From the NCBI GenBank assembly GCA_025057645.1, contig JANXBJ010000001.1, positions 1 to 64,000 on the forward strand: a stretch of DNA of 64,000 nt. Reading direction: 5' to 3'. This document shows, one piece after another, positions 1-8,702 of this stretch. This DNA comes from Anaerolineales bacterium (lineage in GTDB: Bacteria; Chloroflexota; Anaerolineae; Anaerolineales; UBA4823). Within the stretch, counting starts at the first letter, position 1. Each line of letters opens with the position of its first letter. Below the pieces are notes generated by a model. The model was not told where the DNA came from, made no database searches, and was given only the letters and a program-made list of their open reading frames with translations. The translations under genes and the position numbers were made by a program.

Positions 1-1399
1 GCAACGAGTTTGGCGTTACGATGCCGGCTCGCCGGTGGATACGCCGCCGGCCTATTCTGCTAGCCGTGATCTCATCATCGTTGCCTCTCGCGATCTCTAT
101 GCCCATGCTATCCGCAATAAGGATGGCAGCCGTGCTTGGCGGGTTAAGCACACGCCTCTTCAGCCCGGTGATCCGGGCTCGAGCGCAGCCAACGATTATG
201 CTGAGGTGAGTCGGGGTTGGCCGGTCATCGCTGAGCGAGCCGGAATTGCGCTCATCAAGCTGCGCCTAGATTGCACAGCGATCTGGGATTGGGGCCTAGA
301 CTTGGACAACAACCCAGCGATGCGCCAGCACCTCATTAACAATCCCGACCAACAAGCGCTCATCGCCGTCGATCTAGATGATGGCCGGCAGGCATTCATC
401 GCCCACATAGCGCACGGTGGATTCGGAGATCAAGATTATTTACCGATGGGACCCATGCCAGTCATTAAGACCTTTCCTGACGGAAATCAGATCGCCTATG
501 TGGTGATTCGGGGGTGTATTGATGACCGGGCTTGTGGTGACAGTCGGTGGGACTCGTATCTTGGGGAAATGATGTTGGACGATCAAACTCTTAGCGGTTT
601 GCTCGCCGGTTACGTGCGCTATATGCGGAACACCCTTTTCCCCAGCGATGAACAACCTTTCCTTTCCATGGCTGGCGACCACATCTTCGCTGCCCATTGG
701 GAAGCTGGCATTGCGCATCAGATCCTCGACCGCTCCCCGTCTAAAGGCACGGGTGACAACCCGATTACGACCAGCGACTTGCCGCACATTGTCACCTCTC
801 AGGATAATGACGTGTGCGGTAGGGGTTTCCAATCCAGCCATTATTGCGATCGCGGGCTTTCCAACACCCGCAACTGGCCACCAGGTTTTTATATCTATTG
901 GAGGCAAGGCGCTGTCTATGACGAATATTGGAGCGAATATGCCCAATGGGTGCTCAGCCGCGACACCCTCTATTTTGTCAGCACGGATGGCGCTGTCGTT
1001 GCCCTCGAGCACGGCAATCCATCGGCTGCATCCGAAGGGCACTCCTCTCAGGGTATCCTTGCCGCCTCGGTTGCCCAACCCACTCCGATGCCGCCTCCGA
1101 ACCACGAACTCTCCCCGGAAGACACCTGGGCTTATGTCGGACAGACGGTGACCGTGCAAGGGAAGTTAGTCAAGGTTTTCAACAATCGCAAGGCGGTTTT
1201 GCTGGCCTTCAACCATCCTCATCAAAGGCACTTTGTCATCCTCATCCGCAAGCAGCATTGGGGCAATTTCCCTATTGCACCTGAAGCGATCTTCAGGGCT
1301 GGACAGGAGATTCGTGCCACAGGAAAGTTAGGTTGGTATCAAGGCGCACCGGTGATGCACGTCGAAGGGCCGCATCAGATTGAGATCGTCAGTGAATAA
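1..1399 (+). CDS. Secreted PQQ-repeat/OB-fold protein, 5' truncated by window edge
   Basis: The reading frame is open from base 2 to the TAA at 1397-1399, so the start lies left of the window. The roughly 465 residues present align along their length with the C-terminal two thirds of the next gene (1480-3504); shared segments include PPAYS-SRDL near the start, GYLPMGP-type text in the middle, and a closing domain containing FNNRK, a basic RKQHWGNF stretch and GWYQG. Comparison with the paralogue suggests about 200 N-terminal residues are missing, holding the signal peptide and the first PQQ-like blades. The last 90 residues look like an OB-fold of the type appended to secreted nucleases, after a Pro-rich linker (PTPMPPP). 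No catalytic motif is visible. Probable role: an extracytoplasmic beta-propeller binding protein; ligand unknown. Confidence 0.8.
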   Translation, partial: QRVWRYDAGSPVDTPPAYSASRDLIIVASRDLYAHAIRNKDGSRAWRVKHTPLQPGDPGSSAANDYAEVSRGWPVIAERAGIALIKLRLDCTAIWDWGLDLDNNPAMRQHLINNPDQQALIAVDLDDGRQAFIAHIAHGGFGDQDYLPMGPMPVIKTFPDGNQIAYVVIRGCIDDRACGDSRWDSYLGEMMLDDQTLSGLLAGYVRYMRNTLFPSDEQPFLSMAGDHIFAAHWEAGIAHQILDRSPSKGTGDNPITTSDLPHIVTSQDNDVCGRGFQSSHYCDRGLSNTRNWPPGFYIYWRQGAVYDEYWSEYAQWVLSRDTLYFVSTDGAVVALEHGNPSAASEGHSSQGILAASVAQPTPMPPPNHELSPEDTWAYVGQTVTVQGKLVKVFNNRKAVLLAFNHPHQRHFVILIRKQHWGNFPIAPEAIFRAGQEIRATGKLGWYQGAPVMHVEGPHQIEIVSE

Positions 1400-1479
1400 G
1401 CCTCTGCAGTGCCTTGAATTAACGTGGAAAGCATCTAGGGAAATCCGAAGCTGTCGACTGTACGTTTGAGCAAAAGGCT

Positions 1480-3504
1480 ATGAAAGAGAGACCAAATTAT
1501 CTTTCTCAGATTCTCGTGATTTTTTCTCTGATATTCATTATAGCTCTCGTCGCCCAAGGACGCCTTCTGGCGCAGGGACTGGAGCCGGCCTTGTATCTGC
1601 CACTCATTCTGAAAAGCGAAACTGCGCCGGTTGCAACCGAATGGACGCAACACGCTCACGATGCACAACACACCAACTATACCTCACAAAGCGTGCCCAC
1701 CCCTTGGCGGTGGCGCTGGGTGTGGAATGGCCCGGACGCCAGAGGTGGGATCAGAAAAGTGACCACCAATGGTTCCTTGCCGCGCACCGTCCAACCCGTA
1801 ACGGGCGGCGGGCGAGTCTACATTGCCGCTGGGGTGGATGGCGTGTTCGCCTTGAGCGAAGCCAGCGGCGCTCAAGTTTGGCAACGATCCAATATTGGCT
1901 CGATCAATTCGACTGTTGCCTATGACCCGGATACCCAAACCGTTTTTGCCGTTTCTGCCAATGGTAAACTCTACAAGCTGCGCGCCTCGGACGGGTTTAT
2001 CCTCGGACAGTTTTCCACTGATCAACAGAGCGATCTGCCCTTGCCGCCGGCGGTTTTGGCAGATCGGGTTTTATTCTCCATGGGCACGCGCGTGTTCGCG
2101 GTGGACAAGCGTACGCTCCAGCCGATCTGGAGTTACGCCGCAGGCAATCTTGTAGCGGTGCCACCTGCCTACTCCCCTTCGCGAGATTTGGTCATCGTCG
2201 CCACCGAACCCGATCTATACGTTCATGCCATAAGGAATGCGACAGGAACACGCCAATGGCGCGTGCGCCCTGTGCATTCTAGTCGCTCTTTTGAAGACCC
2301 GACCGAATTCCGCTATGGCTGGCCGGTCATCGCCGAACAGAGCGGTTACATACTGGTGCGCGTACACCTCGGCGCCGGGGATAGCTTATATCGCGTTTGG
2401 CCGCGCACAAATCCCGAGATGCGTCAGATGCTTATGCAGTATCCCGGTGACCAACCCGTGTTCGTGCTGGATTTGGACGACGGACGAGTTCCGTTTATCG
2501 CCCATGTCGGCGACGGCGGCTACGGCGATGGAGGTTATCTCCCAATGGGCCCCCAACCGACCGTCAAACGGCTCGAGAATGGCAGAGAGGTGGTCTATAT
2601 TGTCACCCGCGCCGAACATGAACGCTATATGCATCCCTGGAACTCTTATTTTGCTGAAATGGTGCTTGACGATCAGACGGTCAGCGGTTACCAAGGGGGG
2701 TATGTACGGTTTATCTATTATGACTACCCTGTCGGAGATGAAACGCCGTTTTTGCTCACCGATGAACAGCCCAATGTCTCCATGGCAGGAGATATTCTCT
2801 TTGGCGGGCATTGGGAAGCTGGATTTGCGGCGCGCATCCTCGATCGATCGGATTCGCGCGGCAGTTTCACCCATCGGATCACCACCCAGCGATTGGATAC
2901 GATCGTCACCTCCCAAGATTGGACCTGGTCGTGCGCTTTTAGCCCCTCTCACTACTGTCCGGATAGCCTTCATAACACCCGAATTTATGGGCAAGGATTC
3001 TACATTTACTACAATCAGGGCAATGTCTATGACCAGTACTGGAGCGAATATGCTGTTTGGACAGTGAGCAACGAAAACGTCTATTTTCGCAGTTGCGATG
3101 GGGCAATTGTAGCGTTGACGCACGGCAACCCAGAAACGCCTTTCGGAGCAATCTCCTCTCGGACATCAGAGGCAAGCGAATTGGTCTCCACGGATGTAGA
3201 TTCCGAAATCAAAATTCCCTATACGGCAGCCCGCCAGTACGCAGGCAAAGTTGTGACCGTTGAGGGAGAGATTCGCTACACCTTCAACAACCGCAAGATG
3301 TTGCTCCTCGGATTCACCAACCCGCATCAAGGCGCGCTGAAAGTGCTGATCAAACGAGAACATTGGCAAAACTTCTCATCTCCACCTGAATCGCTCTACC
3401 GAGTGGGTCAGACGATTGAAGTGAAGGGAAAAGTCGGATGGTATCAGGGTGATCCGGCAATTTATCTGACCTCACCGTATCAGATTCAAATTCTTACCCC
3501 TTAG
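1480..3504 (+). CDS. Secreted PQQ-like beta-propeller protein with C-terminal OB-fold-like domain
   Basis: 674 residues. Residues 1-32 form a signal peptide (basic start, hydrophobic core SQILVIFSLIFIIALVA, then QGRLLAQG), followed by LYLPLILK, a segment I associate with exported Chloroflexota proteins. Residues 55-260 hold PQQ/quinoprotein-like blades (GGRVYIAAGVDGVFALS, GKLYKLRASDGFI, RVFAVDKRTLQPIW). A less typical Gly/Asp-rich region follows, then from about 580 an OB-like domain (VVTVEGEIRYTFNNRK through GWYQGDPAIYL). It is a tandem paralogue of the truncated gene just upstream (gap 80 bp) and lies 15 bp before another secreted protein, so the three probably form one transcript. Propellers of this class are usually non-enzymatic scaffolds, or PQQ enzymes when specific residues are present; I see no clear PQQ site. 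Function unassigned. Confidence 0.85.
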   Translation: MKERPNYLSQILVIFSLIFIIALVAQGRLLAQGLEPALYLPLILKSETAPVATEWTQHAHDAQHTNYTSQSVPTPWRWRWVWNGPDARGGIRKVTTNGSLPRTVQPVTGGGRVYIAAGVDGVFALSEASGAQVWQRSNIGSINSTVAYDPDTQTVFAVSANGKLYKLRASDGFILGQFSTDQQSDLPLPPAVLADRVLFSMGTRVFAVDKRTLQPIWSYAAGNLVAVPPAYSPSRDLVIVATEPDLYVHAIRNATGTRQWRVRPVHSSRSFEDPTEFRYGWPVIAEQSGYILVRVHLGAGDSLYRVWPRTNPEMRQMLMQYPGDQPVFVLDLDDGRVPFIAHVGDGGYGDGGYLPMGPQPTVKRLENGREVVYIVTRAEHERYMHPWNSYFAEMVLDDQTVSGYQGGYVRFIYYDYPVGDETPFLLTDEQPNVSMAGDILFGGHWEAGFAARILDRSDSRGSFTHRITTQRLDTIVTSQDWTWSCAFSPSHYCPDSLHNTRIYGQGFYIYYNQGNVYDQYWSEYAVWTVSNENVYFRSCDGAIVALTHGNPETPFGAISSRTSEASELVSTDVDSEIKIPYTAARQYAGKVVTVEGEIRYTFNNRKMLLLGFTNPHQGALKVLIKREHWQNFSSPPESLYRVGQTIEVKGKVGWYQGDPAIYLTSPYQIQILTP

Positions 3505-3519
3505 CGAAAGGGAAGGACA

Positions 3520-4953
3520 ATGGAACCAAGATTTGAAATCATTCGAAAAACTGTGCTTCTATTGAGCCTCTTTGCACTGGTGACTGTTATCACCCAAATG
3601 CCTCGGGCAACGTTTGCCGACTCCTCTTCTTTTCTCTACCTTCCTCTTTTGATCAAAGGTACACCACCCGAATTATTGCCGCGCATCAATGCGCCTAATT
3701 TTGGGTCACAGGCAATCCCCTTTGGGCAAACTGCCATCGCTTGGTTTGGCTACCTCAGCCCGGATAGCAACTACGCCGATATTCGCGTCGGTTACAACAA
3801 CCAGGAGCTTTACGTGTATCTAGCGGTCTTCGACCGCCATCTGTGGTATGACGAGAATCCCGCTCCGGCCCGCCTAGAGCAGTGGGATGCCGTGACGTTG
3901 TTGCTGGATATGAACGCCAATGCTCATTCGCTCTCCCCTTCGAGCTATCGTTTCGTCGCTCAACTCTACGGGGACGAAGACCCAAAATACAAAGCCGCTT
4001 ACCGAGGTGCAAGTTCAGCTTGGCAACCGGTTAACCTGAGCTTCCGCGCCAAGCCGGGCTGGCGGGGTAACGCGCTCAATGACAACCGCGAGAGCGATCG
4101 GGGTTGGGCAATGGGCTTTACGATTCCCTTTAGCAGTCTTGGGCTGTCCTCTGCCCCAGCCTACGGCACGTCGTGGCGAATGGCAGTGCTCCTTCATGAC
4201 CGTGACCAACGCGGCGGTCCGGTTTTCCCGATCCAGACCTGGCCGCCCCAAGTCTATGATACCGACCCGGGCAGTTGGGGATTCTTGAACTTCGGCATCC
4301 CCGCCTATGCCTCCCCCAAAACCCCGAAAGGCACTGTGCTGGTCCGCCGCCCGACCGAGAACAGCCCGCTGGTGCCAGATGCCGATGTCGGCGGCACGAG
4401 TTCCAACCAGTGCCCTGGCGATGAATATCATATCTGGAACGAATGGGCAAACCGCAACTACGGTAACGCGCCGGATTTTAACATCCAAAACCAATCCGAT
4501 GTCGCCGACTGGCCGTGCTTTGCCAAGTACTACGTGACTTTCCCGCTGGATAGCATCCCGCCGGGAAAGACCATCGTCTCCGCCAGGCTGACTTTGCATC
4601 AATTCGGCAATGCCGGCGGTTCGGAAGCTAAGCCGTCCTGGATCCAAGTTCTGACTACCCTCGGCGACTGGCAGGAAAACAAAATCACTTGGAACAACGC
4701 GCCGCTGGCGTATGAAAACCTCGGCGGCAGTTGGGTTGACCCGATAGCGAACTTTCCCGGTTGGCCGGGCGTCCCTCGCACCTGGGATGTCTCTTTGGCC
4801 GTGGTCAAAGCCTACCAGCAAGGTCAACCTCTGCGCCTTGTCCTCTACGAAGCCGACTCGGATTACCACAGCGGCAAATATTTCGTTTCCTCCGATACGG
4901 GTGATTGGAATACCGCAGGACGCCCGACCCTAGAGGTGAAATGGTCTGACTAG
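3520..4953 (+). CDS. Secreted protein with CBM9-like and DNRLRE-like domains
   Basis: 477 residues beginning at ATG 3520 behind a good Shine-Dalgarno (AGGGAAGGA). The signal peptide (core KTVLLLSLFALVTVITQM) ends in FADSSS and is followed by LYLPLLIKG, matching the neighbour's post-signal motif. Residues about 50-265 resemble the CBM9/DOMON-like sandwich of extracellular carbohydrate or haem binders (ADIRVGYNNQELYVYLAVFD, then WDAVTLLLDMN, ending WGFLNFG). Residues about 285-477 look like a DNRLRE-type beta-sandwich (an initial D-x-y block, YYVTFPLDSIPPGKTIVSA, WQENKITWNNAP, and a final GRPTLEVKW). DNRLRE domains occur in large surface proteins and assist adhesion or enzyme display. No catalytic residues are apparent. 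It is probably co-transcribed with the two preceding propeller proteins as a cell-surface set. Confidence 0.85.
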   Translation: MEPRFEIIRKTVLLLSLFALVTVITQMPRATFADSSSFLYLPLLIKGTPPELLPRINAPNFGSQAIPFGQTAIAWFGYLSPDSNYADIRVGYNNQELYVYLAVFDRHLWYDENPAPARLEQWDAVTLLLDMNANAHSLSPSSYRFVAQLYGDEDPKYKAAYRGASSAWQPVNLSFRAKPGWRGNALNDNRESDRGWAMGFTIPFSSLGLSSAPAYGTSWRMAVLLHDRDQRGGPVFPIQTWPPQVYDTDPGSWGFLNFGIPAYASPKTPKGTVLVRRPTENSPLVPDADVGGTSSNQCPGDEYHIWNEWANRNYGNAPDFNIQNQSDVADWPCFAKYYVTFPLDSIPPGKTIVSARLTLHQFGNAGGSEAKPSWIQVLTTLGDWQENKITWNNAPLAYENLGGSWVDPIANFPGWPGVPRTWDVSLAVVKAYQQGQPLRLVLYEADSDYHSGKYFVSSDTGDWNTAGRPTLEVKWSD

Positions 4954-5447
4954 GACTCTTTGAGATGCTCTCACTTTCATGGCTCGCTCTGATGCTAGAA
5001 ACGTTCCCTAATTGCCCAGTCACAGGGGTAGACCTACTGGGGACTACCTCCCTCGCTCTCTTTGCTTCTGGCCCAATTCATATCAAACCAAGGGTTCGGA
5101 GTAGCAGGCGTCTGCATCTACGCAGGTGGCGGACGAGAACGTCTGCCGCACATCTTGGTTAGTTAGATAGAAAAGCGCACCTTGTTCGGTCTAGAATTCT
5201 GTCTGCGATAAATCTTCATCGTGCCCCCTAGCGTGTTATAAGGACTCCGGTTATACTGCCAAATAGGCAGGTGCTCTTTCAATTTCCACCCGGTTGTGGA
5301 TCTCGGGACGGTCTAGCCTTGTGAGCTTGAAGAAGTAGAATGCTACCGATTACAAATGGCTGTTGTAAGTCGATAGCGGTGCTCAGTTCATCCTTAGCAA
5401 CCCCTGCCCGCTGCAATGCAACTCCTCTGTGATTGGGAGTCCTCTGT
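4954..5447. other. Intergenic region, nothing recognised
   Basis: About 490 bases without a convincing gene between two same-strand genes. Short open frames exist on both strands but lack ribosome-binding sites and plausible protein composition. A GCAGGCGTCTGC / GCAGG / GTCTGC cluster near 5105-5145 gives weak inverted-repeat potential. I see no tRNA, tandem repeat or strong intrinsic terminator. Confidence 0.5.
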
Positions 5448-6422
5448 ATGGATGTTTCCTCTGCAACCGCCCTGGCTCACCCCAACATTGCCCTGATCAA
5501 GTATTGGGGCAATTCAGACGATGAATGGACGATCCCTGCCAACGGCAGCATCTCGCTGACCTTGGGAGGGCTCTTCACCCGTGTGCAGGTCACAGTGGAC
5601 AAGGCACTGATTCAGGACCAGTTATTCCTTGAGGGGGAGGTTGCCTCCGAGGCTGCTCAAGTCCGTGTGCGCCAATTTATGGATCATGTGCGCCGCTTTA
5701 GCGGGAAACAAATGTTCTGCCGCATCGAAAGCACAAGCAATTTCCCGCGCGGCAGCGGCATCGCTTCTTCGGCGGCCGCCTTCGCTGCGATGGCCCTTGC
5801 AGCCGCCAAGGTCTACGGTCTGCCAACCGACCCGTGTGAATTGAGCCGTCTGGCGCGGCTGGGTTCAGGCTCGGCCTGCCGTTCTATCTACGGCGGTTTT
5901 GTCGAGTGGATCGCTGGGATCGATCATCAGTCTTCCTATGCAATTCCCCTTGCTCCTAAGGATTATTGGGATTTGGTCGATTGTGTGGCAGTGGTCAGTA
6001 CTGAGCACAAAGCCGTCAGCTCGCGGGAGGGACATCGCTTGGCGAAGACCAGCCCGTTGCAGCCCTGCCGGGTGCAAACTGCGTCGCAACGCATAGAGCG
6101 GTGTCGCCGGGCGATCTTAGAGCGCGATTTTGGGCAACTTGCCCAAGTGGTAGAACTGGACAGCAACCTGATGCACAGTGTAATGATGACCTCTCAGCCC
6201 CCTCTGTTTTACTGGCGAGGGGAGACGCTAATCATTATGGAGGAGGTCAGGCGATGGCGCAACCAAGGCCAGCCGGTCTGTTATACGGTCGATGCTGGCC
6301 CGAACGTGCACGTCTTGACCCTTGCCGCACACGCAGAGTGGGTCAGAGAGAAGCTGAGCCAGATCGCCGGGGTAAAAGGGGTGATTGTGGCTGCGCCTGG
6401 GGAAGGAGCGGTTTTAGTCTAG
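5448..6422 (+). CDS. mvaD: Mevalonate-pathway decarboxylase (phosphomevalonate or diphosphomevalonate decarboxylase)
   Basis: 324 residues of the GHMP-kinase superfamily MvaD family, which decarboxylates a phosphorylated mevalonate using ATP, in isoprenoid synthesis. Family landmarks: ALAHPNIALIKYWGN near the N-terminus, FPRGSGIASSAAAFAAMA (the GHMP ATP loop), RLARLGSGSACRSIYGGFVEW, and VDAGPNVHVL holding the catalytic Asp. ATG 5448 is preferred over the in-frame TTG at 5433 because GGGAG lies about 7 nt before it and the family usually starts a few residues before the ALAHPNIA block. The usual KYWGK Lys is Asn here. In Roseiflexus (Chloroflexota) a homologue was shown to act on phosphomevalonate, working with isopentenyl phosphate kinase, so that is the likelier substrate. 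It stands alone; no other mevalonate gene is in the window. Confidence 0.9.
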   Translation: MDVSSATALAHPNIALIKYWGNSDDEWTIPANGSISLTLGGLFTRVQVTVDKALIQDQLFLEGEVASEAAQVRVRQFMDHVRRFSGKQMFCRIESTSNFPRGSGIASSAAAFAAMALAAAKVYGLPTDPCELSRLARLGSGSACRSIYGGFVEWIAGIDHQSSYAIPLAPKDYWDLVDCVAVVSTEHKAVSSREGHRLAKTSPLQPCRVQTASQRIERCRRAILERDFGQLAQVVELDSNLMHSVMMTSQPPLFYWRGETLIIMEEVRRWRNQGQPVCYTVDAGPNVHVLTLAAHAEWVREKLSQIAGVKGVIVAAPGEGAVLV

Positions 6423-6540
6423 ACTCGGGGGAAGTTTTGCGACAATTTGTTCTCCTCCCCACCGAGGGTAGAGGCTCATAGAAGGTTTCACAACGGGGTT
6501 CGGCACAATAACTCATCCTCCAGCACTGCCGAAAAAGGGA

Positions 6541-6546
6541 TATAAT
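6541..6546 (+). promoter_or_regulatory. -10 box (TATAAT) for the rseP operon
   Basis: A perfect TATAAT lies 35 bp before the rseP start. No recognisable -35 hexamer is placed 16-18 bp upstream. Confidence 0.5.
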
Positions 6547-6581
6547 CAAGCTACGACTATCGGAAACAAAAGGCTGGAAGG

Positions 6582-7607
6582 ATGAACTTCGATTTGCTGA
6601 GTTTCATTATTGGTATTGCGATTCTGATCTTCTTCCATGAATTGGGGCATTTCGTCGCTGCTCGATTGCTCAAGGTGGAAGTAGAAGAATTCGGCATTGG
6701 TTTTCCACCCCGCCTCTTCAAGTGGGCCACTATAAAGGGCACAGACTTCACATTCAATCTAATTCCCTTGGGTGGTTTTGTGCGCATCAAAGGGGAAAAT
6801 GACCCAGAGGTCCCGGGGGGATTAGCTGCGGCAAGCCCTTGGGTACGCCTAGCCGTGATCGGGGCAGGACCGCTGGTTAACATTCTGATCGGAGTTGTCC
6901 TTTCGGTGTGGCTATTTTACCAGGCAGGCGAGCCTGTCCTCGACCGGGTCAAAGTGATGGATGTAGCCCCGAATTCTCCGGCTGAAAGAGCGGGTTTGCG
7001 CCCGGGGGATGTCATCTTAGAAGTGGAAGGCAATCGGGTCGAATCGGTGGAAGAACTGCGAGAGTTGATCTATGCCCGATTGGGTCAGGAAACCCGCTTG
7101 GTTTACGAAAGAGAAGGACAGAGCTTCAGTGTTACGCTGATCCCTCGCAACCCGCCCCCAGAGAATGAAGGAGCGATTGGTATTCTAATGGGGTACGATT
7201 CTCGACCAATTTCCCTTGTGCGGGCCATCCCGCGAGGCGTGAATGCTGCTTTCAACTACGTGCGCATGCTCTTCTCCCTCCCCCGTTTACTGATGAGTGG
7301 GGAAATCTCGCCTGAAGCGGCACGGCCGGTAGGATACAAGGGCATGTTTGACCTCTATCGTCAACTGGGCGATTCCTTGGCCTTCTTCACTGCGATCACG
7401 ATGTCGCTTGGGGTGTTAAACCTTTTTCCACTTCCGGCCTTAGATGGGGGGCGGATTGTTTTTGCGCTTGTGGAGCTTCTCACACGGCGGCGTGTCCCAC
7501 CGCGCCTCGAGAACGCTGTCCACTATATTGGGTTCGTTATCTTGCTTGCCCTTTTGATCTATATTAACATCCTTGATTTTGTTGATCCCGTTGAGCTGCC
7601 ATTTTAG
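6582..7607 (+). CDS. rseP: RIP metalloprotease RseP (site-2 protease, M50)
   Basis: 341-residue intramembrane zinc protease. The HExxH site is HELGH at residues 19-23 in the first membrane helix; the second metal-binding segment is FPLPALDGGRI near 284-294, a variant of the NPDG-type motif. A PDZ domain occupies about 115-185 (PNSPAERAGLRPGDVILEVEG). Members cleave membrane-anchored anti-sigma factors or signal-peptide remnants after a first site-1 cut. A Shine-Dalgarno AAAAGG lies about 8 nt before the ATG. The HEAT-repeat gene follows after 11 bp, so the two are probably co-transcribed. The window also encodes a membrane anti-sigma factor (18955-19491), a possible but unproven substrate. 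Confidence 0.95.
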   Translation: MNFDLLSFIIGIAILIFFHELGHFVAARLLKVEVEEFGIGFPPRLFKWATIKGTDFTFNLIPLGGFVRIKGENDPEVPGGLAAASPWVRLAVIGAGPLVNILIGVVLSVWLFYQAGEPVLDRVKVMDVAPNSPAERAGLRPGDVILEVEGNRVESVEELRELIYARLGQETRLVYEREGQSFSVTLIPRNPPPENEGAIGILMGYDSRPISLVRAIPRGVNAAFNYVRMLFSLPRLLMSGEISPEAARPVGYKGMFDLYRQLGDSLAFFTAITMSLGVLNLFPLPALDGGRIVFALVELLTRRRVPPRLENAVHYIGFVILLALLIYINILDFVDPVELPF

Positions 7608-7618
7608 GAAGATGACCC

Positions 7619-8671
7619 ATGAAAGATCCGACCCGAATTACTCTGGATCAGTTGAAACAAGCGCTGCTGGATGTGAGTAGGCCTCTTCCACCGGTTTATC
7701 TCTATCGGCTTTCCGATCTCAGCGATCAGGACCTGAGCGAAATTAAGTCCTTTTGGAACGAGATTCCGACTTGGCGCAAACAAGCTCTGATGGAGGATAT
7801 TGAGGAGTTGTCGGAGAACGACCCGCTGCTCTCTTATGAGAATTTGAGTTTGTTTGCGCTCTCCGATGCCGATGAGCGGGTGCGTGAGTTGGCCATTCGT
7901 TCGTTGTCTTACTACGAAGAGCCCAGTTACCTGAACACACTCCTGAATATCCTCGAAAACGATCAGTCGGCTATCGTGCGCGCCGAAGCTGCCTCTGCAT
8001 TAGGTCGCTTTGTGTATATGGGCGAGGTGGATGAATTGCCAGCGGAACGATTGCGCGAAGTCGAGGATCGTCTGATCCAAATTTTCACTAGCAACGATGC
8101 TCTGATCGTGCGTCGTTGTGCGCTGGAGTCTTTGGGATATTCAAGCCGTCCCGAGGTGGAAGATTTCATGCGGGAGGCGTATTATTCGGGTAATCGAGAT
8201 TTGCTTGCTAGCTCGCTGCATGCGATGGGTCGCTCTGCCAACAGCGATTGGACTCCGCTTGTGGAAGCGATGCTCGATCACGAAGATCCGGTGATTCGCT
8301 ATGAAGCGGCTCGGGCTGCCGGCGAGTTGGAAGCCACCACCTGTCGCCGTCGCTTGTTGGAATTGGTGGATGATCCCGACTTGGATGTGCGCTTGGCTGC
8401 TATCTGGTCGCTTTCGCAGATCGGGGGTGAAGGGGTGATGGAAAAATTCATGCACTTGTATGAAACGACCGAGGATGACGAGGTATTCGCCTTGCTAGAG
8501 GACGCTATGGATAATCTGGCTTTTACCGAAGGGAACGGCTTCTTCGGTCTGTTGGATATCGAGCGGATGACACGCCAAGACGACGAGGAGGACTTGGAAG
8601 ACTACCTAGAAGAAGAGTGGGATGACTTTGCCGATGAAGACTACGAAGATGACGAAGAAGATGAGATTTAG
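7619..8671 (+). CDS. HEAT-repeat protein with acidic C-terminus
   Basis: 350 residues. From about residue 75 to 285 there are at least six helical-pair repeats of HEAT/PBS-lyase type, each with a D-x-x-VR-x-x-A core (DERVRELAIRSL, SAIVRAEAASALG, DALIVRRCALESLG, DPVIRYEAARAAGEL, DLDVRLAAIWSLSQIGGE). The last 40 residues are almost entirely Asp and Glu with aromatics. No signal peptide or membrane helix, so it is probably a cytoplasmic scaffold. An AGGAAG ribosome-binding site precedes the ATG, 11 bp after rseP. The HEAT fold serves protein binding; the partner cannot be deduced. Confidence 0.88.
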   Translation: MKDPTRITLDQLKQALLDVSRPLPPVYLYRLSDLSDQDLSEIKSFWNEIPTWRKQALMEDIEELSENDPLLSYENLSLFALSDADERVRELAIRSLSYYEEPSYLNTLLNILENDQSAIVRAEAASALGRFVYMGEVDELPAERLREVEDRLIQIFTSNDALIVRRCALESLGYSSRPEVEDFMREAYYSGNRDLLASSLHAMGRSANSDWTPLVEAMLDHEDPVIRYEAARAAGELEATTCRRRLLELVDDPDLDVRLAAIWSLSQIGGEGVMEKFMHLYETTEDDEVFALLEDAMDNLAFTEGNGFFGLLDIERMTRQDDEEDLEDYLEEEWDDFADEDYEDDEEDEI

Positions 8672-8702
8672 GTGGTCGGTCTTGCCTAGCATATCGTTCT
8701 AG

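Noticed and set aside
4015-4869. Long minus-strand open frame (284 codons) within the CBM9/DNRLRE gene
   Set aside because: Composition is Arg/Gly/Val-rich shadow sequence, there is no ribosome-binding site, and the plus-strand protein has clear domains.
4954-5447. Possible remnant gene or mobile element between the DNRLRE gene and mvaD
   Set aside because: No terminal repeats, transposase fragment or coherent frame could be found.
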